Assembly: GCF_033568475.1 (NCBI RefSeq)
Contig: NC_133121.1
Span: forward strand, 191,358,664 to 191,422,663
Direction: 5' to 3'
DNA length: 64,000 bases
DNA from: Henckelia pumila
Lineage: Eukaryota > Streptophyta > Magnoliopsida > Lamiales > Gesneriaceae
Made by a program: the position numbers and the translations under genes. The notes beneath the pieces were generated by a model. It saw only the letters and a program-made list of their open reading frames with translations. It did not search any database and was not told the origin of the DNA. This document shows, one piece after another, positions 12,980-22,500 of the stretch (positions within the stretch are counted from its first letter, which is position 1; each line of letters starts with the position of its first letter).

Positions 12980-13977
12980 TAATGGAGCAGAAAGGCATAG
13001 CGGCTAGAAGACAAACGGTGGAAAACACATTATTTAGGTACACCTATTACTCAATACAGACCACAATTATGTGAAAAGATTTATTATCTACATACATAAT
13101 TTAATTGACATGTTATTTATGGTGATAGGAAAAAAATCAGACGCACTAACGATCATGATATTGACGTCGTAAGAAACATCATTCATACTACAACACCTAC
13201 TACATTATCAAATATTTCAATACACTACAAATCATCATAAAAAATATTTGTATTTTGCAGTTCGACAACCACTACATACCAACATAGAAAACATCCACGT
13301 GAACATCATCACGTAAGGTTTTTTCATAGTTAGGGAGTTCAAAAAATAAAAAAAATACTTTATTTAACAATTCCAAGTTGATATCTCTTACTATCTCTTA
13401 ATATTTTCTACAAGATGTGGACCACAGACTAATTTATTGAAGTGTAGGTATGTCATTTTTTCAATAATATCCTCTTTCAATAACCATAATGTACTGTGTC
13501 ACAATGTGGGTAAAAAAATGTATCCACTATTATCTTCTCCAAAAATAATCAATCAGTTTTTTATGTGCCAACCCACTACGAAAACTTCCCATTTACCACT
13601 GCATGTAACTTTTCATCTTACCATCTTTTTACCGTTATCTTCCAAAGAAAAACACATATATAAGGTCTGCCATCATTTTCATCAAAAAAATATTAAATAT
13701 TCATCGCTCAAGTTAACTAATATTTCATCAACTTACCCTTCAACTCAAGTTAACTAATATTTCATCAACTTACCCTTAAAATCATCAACTATTTGACAAA
13801 ATTTCTCCATAAAATTTGGTTGTTGAATTAATCCTCCTTAACTGTTGGTTAGAAAAATATGTGAATTGGATTTGAAATTTTCAAGTTCAAATTTGGTTTA
13901 TGCCGTTTTGTTGCTTCAATTTGAAAACTTTCAAAAATCATGTTGTTAATGACATTTATGTGGCTGTTTACATGTCG
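12980..13977 (+). other. Helitron interior without a recognised gene
   Basis: AT-rich, with scattered exon-like borders (for example a TTTGCAG acceptor at about 13260). Near 13700-13775 a short stretch, TTAACTAATATTTCATCAAC, occurs twice. No product could be identified. Confidence 0.5.
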
Positions 13978-14106
13978 TTCAAACCCAAGGAGATTTTTAA
14001 CATTGCAAAGGAGCCTGAATTTCTTGCTACCACTGGATTATACCTGGGAAACCACAAGTATATGGTGATTCAAGGAAAGCCTGGTGTTGTTATTCTTGGA
14101 AAGAAG
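13978..14106 (+). pseudogene. captured exon of a profilin gene
   Basis: Profilins are small actin-monomer-binding proteins. The 43-codon segment starts [11 protein letters not shown] and contains [18 protein letters not shown] followed by VVILGKK, matching the middle exon of plant profilins (family pattern FKPEEI...TGL.LGGTKYMVIQGE.GAVIRGKK). It ends at a GT donor (14107), where plant profilins have their second intron. It lacks about three residues near its start, and the expected AG acceptor is not clean (TGTCG precedes it). Exons 1 and 3 are not found nearby. The open frame extends upstream to about 13900 with non-profilin sequence. This is a gene fragment carried by the Helitron. Confidence 0.85.
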
Positions 14107-17100
14107 GTATATTTTCAAATATTCAATTGCGGTTTCTTGACAGAATTTAGATAACATTCAATTCCAAGTTGTTGTTACCATGTCATAAATCCAGATTATG
14201 CGCATAATCTTGGATAGCTTATGGATAAACATATTTGACCTGTAAATTTAAACAAAATCCTTACAAATATAGTTGGATAATTGGTGATGAAACTCTATGC
14301 AAAAAACTCCAGAGGATGTTTGTTGGACAATGTTTCAAGTGTTGTAGTGTTTGGAGATTTTGAAGCGCATGTTTATGTTTTCTGATATTGTATTTATTTC
14401 CCTTAAGAGATTAAATAATTGAAACAAATCTAAAAAAATCACAATTAGGTGGAGAAAATGAAGGAAGTGAGAACGCTTTTCTTCTCCACACGTAAAAGCA
14501 ACTTAATCAAACACGGTTAATTTGATTTCTACATCAGCCCATTATCCCTGAAACCTCTCATCCAAACAAACACGGTTAATTTATTTACTCCTCTAGATTT
14601 TTATCATATCGTGATCATATTTACCCTACCGTTTCTGCACCAAAGGTAAGCGCTCTGTCTCTGCGCTCCGTCTATGTTATATTATGATTTCATTTTTGAT
14701 TTTTGTATGGATTGTTTTCAGATCGTGATATTCGTTCCTCTCCTCTCAACACATCATCTTTGTCGTCACCATTTATGCACCCAAGGTAATGTAGCCTCAA
14801 ATATTTGTTTTTGATTCTTTAAGTTATGAATTTCAAATCTGATTTGTTTCTTTAAATTTTTAATTTTATATTTTACTTTAAAAATTTATTATCTACGTTA
14901 TTATTTTTCTCTAACTTTGAATTCTTTCGTTAATTGAGAATGTTGCAAAATCTACTCTTTTTCAAATAATGAATAAAATCAATTCTTTTATGCTTGCGAT
15001 TTTTACTCATAACATCAATATGGATTACAGTCATTTTAATTTGGTTTTTAATTTCAAAGGATTTAATACCATGAAAAGGTTGATTTCCAGGTACATATGG
15101 TGAACTATTTAGTGTTCCAATCAATTTTTTTTATATGCCAAGACTTCTTAAGTATTGCCGATTTTTTTAGTTATGTTGAATATCAACACACTTGACTATT
15201 ACCGTTTTTTTTAATTTAATTGTTTGCTAGATTTATTTGTCATTTTCATATTTTTAATTTAACTCTTTTTTGGCAAAATCTTCCATATAGATTTTGATAG
15301 TGTGTTTGTGGATTTCATTGGTTGATGGTCTTCTTTGGTATTTTGCTATCTTTAATCAATGTGGTGCCTATATTTGTTTCAAATTGAAATTAATCCTAAT
15401 AATGTTTTTGCCATAATACCTTCCGATGAAAAATTTCATCGTCTGTTATTTATTATATTTACGCTTATAGTAATGCAACCACATATTATTTACATATTTT
15501 GTTTAGGAACCAGAGTGGACAAAGAACCGCCAGATATCCCAAGCTTGGGTGTACTGATAATTCTCATCCTCAATTTCTTGAATATTTTAATACTTATGTT
15601 AAGTCGTACACTATTATATTACTCTATTTTGTTTATTTCTCTAATCATGAGAGTTTAGATATTTGATACATGACAAGCAATATCTTTAATCTTCTTTAAA
15701 TTAAATATTCTGATTCAAACACATGCTTATTATGTTAATCAAGAATCTTGAAATAAAGCACACACTCACCTCTCATAACTTGGACCGACTTTGGATTCAT
15801 CCAATTTTTCAAGGTTTGATATTTTTTTCCTTCAATATTCTGTCAGTATTTGTTCCATTTTAATTTGATTTTCAATTTTTTTTATTTATTGTTTGAGCGT
15901 ATCTATTGGGATGGACATGTTGAGAGAAATGTGCTAAAAATCGTAGTCAACAATGGAAGGATTTAGAAATTGGAATCCAATGTTTATTTTTTTTCCCTCA
16001 TACGATTCTGTTATTGTTTCCCTTTCTTTTATTTTCACCCTCATACATTGCTCTTCTTTTATTCAATATCATGATTTTGAAAGAGGACGTCAATGTTTGC
16101 GTGCTAAATTTGTTCCCTTTATTTTATTTTCACCTCAAATGCAGATTTCTCCGATTTTATTTTATCGAGTTAGCAATCCTTTCGCAAGGACAGTTCAGTA
16201 TTGGATTGAAGTTGTGAGACACTTTTGATTAATATTATGTTTGTTTATTTTTGCACGATCAAATTAGTAATATGTTCCTAGGAAATTTGAAGCTATAACA
16301 CCCTTTTCATGTCAAATTTTTCATTTATCTTTTTTTTATTGAATTTGTAATACTTTTTGATGCATAAAAGAATAGATGTTGAGAACATCTTTGAGCATTA
16401 ATACGACTTTTCATAGATGGAAGTTTTGTGAACCTTGGACCGAATGGTGTCCAATGTAGATATGGGACAGGTTTCGATTTGTTGTGGCTAAATAAAGGTT
16501 GAAATTGAAGAGAAAGTTTATCAAAAAAGAGTGTGAAGTTGATGTGTTTGTCAGATGGATCAAAGAAATTGGTGATGACGGATAAAGTCTTCAGAGAGAA
16601 GTCCCAGCTGTGAAACAGAAAGCTCAGGAATCTGGATCATTATCATCTCATTCAAAAAGATTCTCAGACGATCAGGTTAATTTCTTATGTGTGTAGGCAT
16701 ATATCTGTGTATCCTGAATCTGCATATCACTCTGAGTTGGTTCATTGGGGATTCAAAGTATCCAACATTTCGCAGAACCTAAGTTGTAGGTATGTGTTAG
16801 CATCTTTATTTGGGCTCCGAGTGGAGACTAGGAAGGCAGTTTAGATCATGAAATGGTAAACACTAACAGATTGGTGTACTTTTATCTGTTTTATTGAATT
16901 TTAGTTTTGTTTTAACTGCCGATTGAACATTAAAAAAATAAATCATTCTTATGAAATTTGACCAACATGAATTCACTCTGAACACCTTGAGGTGGTAGCG
17001 GATGACAACAAATGAGTAATTATGCTTTTAACTATATTCTTATTCAAAATCATCCAAACTGAAAAATTCCACCTAATACTCCATTTATTCCTTCAATCGT

Positions 17101-18131
17101 CCAATTACCATGGAATTCCATACTAGGTATATCATTGATGTTCATAAATTACAGAAAAAAGAGGATTGGTAGAGAACAGTTTGCATGGTAATTGGCTGAG
17201 TTTCCTGCTACTGGAATCACCTTCAATCCTTTCAGCTTCGAACTTTCTTTGTGGTATTTTAGTAATATGTCAATTTTAGATCTTTAATCTACGAATGATT
17301 ACTGTATCTTATAGATAGATTTCATATTGATACTTTTTACTTTGGATATTGCAGTTTAAATATTGAAATATGGGACAACAATGAGGGAGAACGGAAGTCA
17401 ATTATTTTCCGTACATGGAAACAACACACGTTACTATACTATTTGTTCTTTTTTTCTTTTAAATTTTCTATTTTTGGCTACTAAGGTTGTGTGAAATGCA
17501 ATAACATTTTCTTTTCGTGGCACCATTTAAACAATAATTTGGGAAAATTTGAAGGTGATCTCCAAAAAATGATTGATAATTTCATGATCACATTGAGCAA
17601 GATTAGTTAATTCAGGTTATCAAACAAAAGAAACTATCATCGGAAACGTTCGTGACTTTGTCTCTTATTCGTATATTGTAATTTTACTATTACTATTTAA
17701 TTAAGGATGACAGATTGTATGTTGCTGACAATCACACTTCTAACCCATTTTCAGGCTTATTTATTCCATTGAAGTCATGGTTCCTGAGCACAAAGCAATT
17801 AGCGAAGCTTTGAAATTTTTATTTCTTTGTGTTGATTTTCAATTCTATCATATGAATATTTTGTTTTGTTCTTAGACTCTTTAATAAATGTACATTTTTT
17901 TAATGTGGGCTTCCAAAAATTTTACCACTTCAAAAACCTCAAATAAGATTTGAAGAACCTATGACAACAGTTTATAGTCTTCTATTTCTCTTTTGCTCTT
18001 TATGTGTTGCCTTAAGTTGGGTTTTTTAGTTTTTTAGATGTCGAAGATTGAATTTTTATGTGAAGATTTTGTCTATGGATTAATATTGTAGTTATTTCTT
18101 CATAATTAAACATATTTTTATGCCTATATTA
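14107..18131 (+). other. 3' part of the Helitron: AT-rich cargo with exon-like fragments
   Basis: No complete gene is visible. Exon-like islands with splice-type borders occur at about 14640-14790 (CACCAAAGGTAAGC, then GTTTTCAG, then CACCCAAGGTAATG), at about 15509-15550 (after TTTGTTTAG) and at about 16500-16673, where an open block reading FVRWIKEIGDD and onward ends at a GTTAATT donor. None could be assigned to a family. Repeated CAAACACGGTTAATTT at about 14507 and 14568 hints at a small inserted element. Confidence 0.45.
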
Positions 18132-18484
18132 TTTTCAAACTCATTGTTTGAAACGTACTATTACTTTGTTTTTTAAGATATTGAATTAGTTATGTTAGGA
18201 TTCAGATTGTGGTGTGCTGTGGATCCATCCATCCATCCATCTTCTCCCCAAATATAATTTAGTCGGTTGTCTGTTCGAGACACCAGGTCAAATGAATAAG
18301 ATGTTTCTTCCATATTTATGATGTTAAGTCGGTACAAGACTTGGTGGTTCCGATGGCAAACGCACACGGTTAGGGGTGGACACGGATCGAATTATTTGAG
18401 TATGGGGTTTTATGCCCGATTACCTTGAGGTCCGGTACCTGATTTGTGTTTTCAAACTGATTGTTTGAAACGTACTATTACTTT
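18132..18484. repeat. 36-bp direct repeats flanking 281 bp
   Basis: 18132-18167 and 18449-18484 differ at one position (TTTTCAAACT[C/G]ATTGTTTG and onward). The spacer holds an (ATCC)n run near 18222-18240 and, near 18370, a TTAGGGGTGGACACGG stretch like the terminus of some hAT-type elements. Confidence 0.8.
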
Positions 18485-18716
18485 CATGAATAAATTCCAG
18501 TAATATGAGTCATTTGTGGCTTGAATTTAATGAAATGTGTTGTGTATATAATTATGATATTTTCGTACAAACATTTCAATTCTTAAAATTTTATTTCACC
18601 CATAGACATCATTTATTTGTAATATTTTTTTATCATATTTTATTGGTTCTGTAAATTAACATAATTAAATCAAATATTTCATAAATTATTTATTACACAC
18701 ATATAAATCATGATAT

Positions 18717-18748
18717 TTAAAATTTTATGGCACACGCGTTGCACATAG
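18717..18748 (+). other. candidate Helitron 3' end
   Basis: The sequence ends GGCACACGCGTTGCACATAG. The last four bases are ATAG where CTRR is expected, and the preceding ACGCGT palindrome is only a weak hairpin. The position is supported mainly by the resumption of the copia frame in phase at 18749. Confidence 0.4.
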
Positions 18749-20590
18749 AAGATTCAAAGCTTGACACAGATGATGAAGAAGAGATCCAGATCAGACGAAA
18801 TAGAGAAATTCAATGTGAACCAGATCAGGTTGAAGAACAGAGACCAGAAGAACCACCAGTTGATAATGAGATTCCACCAAACACAGATCATGTTGAACAT
18901 CATGATGATCTAGATCAAAGGGAACACAGATCAACTTGGTCCAAATTACAGATGGTCCAAGACTTATCCACCTAATTTGGTAATAGGTAATCCATCTGCA
19001 CCTTTGAGAACCAGAGGTCAGATGATTAATGAGCTAATGCATGCTGCTTTTATTTCTCATATAGAACCTAAGAAAGTAGAAGAAGCTCTTCTTGATAGTA
19101 ACTGGATAGAACTATGCAAGATGAATTGAACCAATTTGAAAGAAACTATGTCTGGCATTTAGTTCCTAGACCCTCAGATAAATCTATAATATGAACTAGA
19201 TGGGTATTTAAAAATAAACTAAATGAAAGTGGTACTGTTGTAAGAAATAAGGCTCGCTTAGTAGCACAGGGTTACAGAAAAGAAGAAGGTATTGACTTTG
19301 ATGAAACCTTTGCTCCTGTAGCTAGACTTGAAGCTATTAGAATATTTCTTGCTTATGATGCTTTCAAGGATTTTAAAGTATTCTAGATGGATGTTAAGAG
19401 TGCATTTCTCAATGTTCTTCTTCAAGAAAAAGTGTTTGTTGAACAACCCCCAGGATTCAAAATTCAAGCTTATCCAGATCATGTGTTCAAGCTGGATAAA
19501 ACTCTTTATGGGTTGAAACAAGCTCCACTAGCTTGGTATGATACTCTTTCACTTTTTCTTAATGATCATGGTTTTACTATCGGTTTTGTAGATAAAACTG
19601 TCTTCAAATTTTTCAAAGGCAATCATACTTTATTAGTTCAAATATATGTTGATGATATCATATTTGGGTCATCTAACCCCAAATTATGCAAGAAATTTTC
19701 TAAGATGATGCAGGACAAGTTCGAGATGAGTATGATGGGAGAATTGACATTCTTCCTGGGGATTACAAGTCAGACAAATGGATAAAGGAATATTCATAAA
19801 TCAGGTCAAATACACAAAGGAACTTCTAAAAAAATTTGGAATGGATAATTGTTCTGCTGCTAGTACTCCAATGAGTGCTTCAATCAAACTGGACAAAGAT
19901 GAATCTAGACCTTCAGTAGATCAAACTCTATTCAGAGGAATTATAGGATCCTTACTCTATTTGGCAGCAAGCAGACCAGATATAATGTTCTCAGTCTGTC
20001 TGTGTACAAGATTTCAATCTGATCCAAAGAAATCTCACTACATTGCTGCCAAAAGGATTCTAAAATATCTCAAAGTAACTCAGAATTTTGGATTATGGTA
20101 TCCAAAGGATTCAAGTTTTAATCTAATTGGTTACTCAGATGCAGATCATGCAGGTTGCAGAATTGATCGTAAAAGCACAAGTGGGACTTGTCAATTTCTT
20201 GGAGACAGACTTATTTCTTGGTTTAGTAAGAAACAAACCTCTGTTGATACATCTACAGCCGAATCAGAATACTTAGCCGCAGGAAGTTGTTGTGCACAAT
20301 TGCTCTGGATTCAACAACAACTCAGAGATTATGGTGTTGATTCATCTGAATCACCAATCTTTTGTGATAATACGAGTGCAATTGCTATCACATACAATCT
20401 TGTCCTATACTCGAGAACAAAGCATATTGATATTCGTCACCATTTCATCCGAGATCATGTTCAAAAGAAAAATTTTCGTCTGGAACATGTCTCAACTGAT
20501 CTGCAAGTTGCTGATATTTTCACCAAGCCATTACTCGACGCTAAGTTTTCTTATTTTCAAAATGTTCTTGGTTTAATTGATGCTGATTAA
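18749..20590 (+). pseudogene. copia pol, right half: reverse transcriptase and RNase H
   Basis: The acidic linker after integrase runs 18749-18975. The RT domain follows, with frame changes near 18960, 19108 and 19762 and stops TGA 19192-19194 and TAG 19384-19386. RT landmarks are [38 protein letters not shown] and the catalytic YVDD at 19645-19656, which is intact. RNase H has GYSDADHAG (about 20130), TAESEYLA (about 20257), FCDNTSAI and KHIDIRHHFIRD. The frame closes at 20588-20590. It continues the pol gene interrupted at 2330. Confidence 0.93.
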
Positions 20591-20689
20591 TTAAGCACAT
20601 GTTTAGGGGAAATATCTGCTTATATAATAATTATATGTTTGCTCAAGTACTCACGAACAGATGAAAAACATAAAGTTATTGCATTTCAT

Positions 20690-20902
20690 TCATTGATCTG
20701 CATCATAAGTTACACGAGCAAGATCTATCCTACTACTCATTTCTCGGCTCCAGTTGACCATCCAAGCACTTAGGGAGCCTTGACCATTGCAGACGTCATC
20801 CTCAAAGCATATGTTCTGCATCTCACCTCGCTCCTTGAGAAGAATGAGAAGCCAAACTCCTGAAGACCTCAAGACGTCTCGAGTACTTTGAGTATCAATC
20901 AT
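20690..20902 (-). CDS. antisense ORF A in the copia 3' region, unknown function
   Basis: A 70-codon minus-strand frame, starting MIDTQSTRDVLRSSGVWLL and ending VTYDADQ. It aligns by eye with the C-terminal half of antisense ORF B: GVWLL...KERGE against GVYFL...RKEVK, a Gly/Cys-containing middle, then SAWMVNWSREMSSR against LEWLNRWRRDADFR. Further upstream on the minus strand a LHNH matches LHKH of ORF B, but a stop intervenes. I do not recognise the family. It lies opposite in strand to pol, between pol and the post-pol ORF, and its transcription is not shown by the sequence. Confidence 0.4.
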   Translation of the reverse strand: MIDTQSTRDVLRSSGVWLLILLKERGEMQNICFEDDVCNGQGSLSAWMVNWSREMSSRIDLARVTYDADQ

Positions 20903-21773
20903 GAACTTGCACCATCACATTCTTGCATGATTATGGAGATGCATTGCAGGAGACAATGGAGGAAGGTTAGCACAGAGAGGACAACATAGAGAATCAAGGA
21001 AATGTCACATCCTCATCCCTCGCTCGAAAACTCTCCTCCTATGCAGATCCTTTCGGATCTCATACTCTTGCACAACAGATAGAACATTGTTATTATCATT
21101 CATACTGGCCATTATCTTTTGATTCTTCTACCTTGTGGTTCTAATGTTTCATTTAGCTATATTTTTATAGGTACATTTCAAGGAGATGAAGGGACATCGA
21201 ATGCATCAACCTCACAACTGTCCAATCAATGCTTATTATGGGCTATTAAAATTGATCTGCATATCTACTGGATTGCATCAATCCTCCTTGAGATTCTCAA
21301 AACCTATCAACTTTATTTTGACTTCAAATACCATTTCCTATTCTATGCAAGAAGTAGATCAGTCACGTAATTATTTCACAGACAACATGTCCAATCACAA
21401 ATATTTTCTTTTATTTTCTTTGTGTATAAATTATCTTGCTTCGAATTTTTCAAAATCTCATCATTACTATCTGATTACGCATTGAATTTATTGATTGTCC
21501 AATTTTTAGGTAATCTTTCTTCTAACTAATTGGATTTTTCATCCGCCTAAGTTGAAACGTTTATAAACTTTCATCTGGGTCAACCTTATTTGATTTATGT
21601 AATGTTAGTTGATCTTAAGTATTGTTTAAAGCCTTACTTTGAATTATATGTGCTTACTTCACTTAGTTTCATCTGCATACATGAACAAAAATAGAGGATA
21701 AGGCAAAATACTTCATTTCATTACAATGGGACAACATACATAATTTTTGCTACATCTTTTAATCCTTCCTATA

Positions 21774-22175
21774 CTATTCCTCCGCAGTCTTACTCATTGG
21801 ACCCCAAACCCTCTTTCTAAAATCGGCATCTCGACGCCATCTGTTCAACCACTCAAGCAGGGCCGGATCAAAACACCTACCCTTGAACCCACCTGAATTG
21901 ATCAGAAGAGTAAGGACCTTCACTTCCTTCCTGTACATCAGAAAGTAAACGCCCTAATGAGTGAAAATGTTCTCAACCCTCATTGTACCCAGCAAATCCA
22001 TGTACTTGTCCTTCTGATCTTCCAGCTCGCAATCATCCTCATGTTTGTGTAGAGGGAACGGAGCCTGGTGATACATCCGAATCTCCTCAACCTTGAACAA
22101 GAGCCTCATCACCCTCTTAAGAATGAAATCTTGCAAATCCTCTTTAAACTCGTCCACAGAGAGATCAGAACTCAT
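21774..22175 (-). pseudogene. antisense ORF B in the copia 3' region, unknown function
   Basis: A 134-codon minus-strand frame starting MSSDLSVDEFKEDLQDFIL and ending GPMSKTAEE, with one internal TAG at 21954-21956 (a CAG to TAG change is the simplest explanation). The N-terminal half is predicted helical and charged (EDDCELEDQKDKY). The C-terminal half has GVYFLMYRKEVKVLTLL and ALLEWLNRWRRDADFRKR. The C-terminal half resembles antisense ORF A, so the two look like diverged duplicates. No known domain is recognised. Confidence 0.5.
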
Positions 22176-22500
22176 GAATAACTTATCTGGTATTATGTTT
22201 TGCTAATAAAAAGGTTACTCGGACTTCTTATCCGAGTGTAATATTTATAAGGGATTTTTGTTGTTTAGGATTTCCAAGAATCCATTAAAATATTATTATT
22301 TTTGTCGCGTGCTAGAATTTATTATTACCCGCAAATTTTTTTGAATTTGAATAGTTTCTTACGTCATTTGCCATGTATTTGGACCCTTAGAGTTTATCGA
22401 AAATATGGTTCTTCAACACTTAGCATCTCTCTTAACCCTAATTTATTTCTTTTGCAAAAATAGACTACTCGCATTCATCTTTTGATTTTGCAGGAACAAG

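Larger units (their letters stand above)
2331..18748 (+). mobile_element. Helitron, about 16.4 kb, inserted in copia pol
   Basis: The left end at 2331 begins TCTCTTACTATTTAATAAAG, which resembles plant Helitron 5' ends (TC followed by an A/T-rich TACTATTAATAAA-like stretch), and it is preceded by A. Inside is a Helitron Rep/helicase gene (4488-12361). Copia pol stops at the left end and continues on the far side. The right end is less certain: I place it at 18748 because the last four bases there are ATAG (consensus CTRR) and because rejoining copia at 2330/18749 keeps the codon phase. Both the terminal C and the flanking T of the consensus are missing, and the 3' hairpin is weak. The cargo includes a profilin exon and an unidentified spliced frame. 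Confidence 0.8.
20591..22500 (+). other. spacer between copia pol and the post-pol ORF
   Basis: On the plus strand this 1.9 kb has no credible coding sequence. On the minus strand it holds the two related open frames listed separately. Immediately before the post-pol ORF lies TTTTGATTTTGCAG followed by GAACAAG and an ATG, a good plant splice acceptor. Confidence 0.6.

Noticed and set aside
12862-13074. Alternative open frame of the third exon-like block downstream of the helicase
   Set aside because: It stays open but does not match the only open phase of the preceding block, so I kept the in-phase reading and noted the doubt.
15953-16228. Overlapping plus-strand frames of 60-90 codons in the Helitron cargo
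   Set aside because: Phe/Ile-rich translations typical of AT-rich non-coding DNA; no family resemblance.
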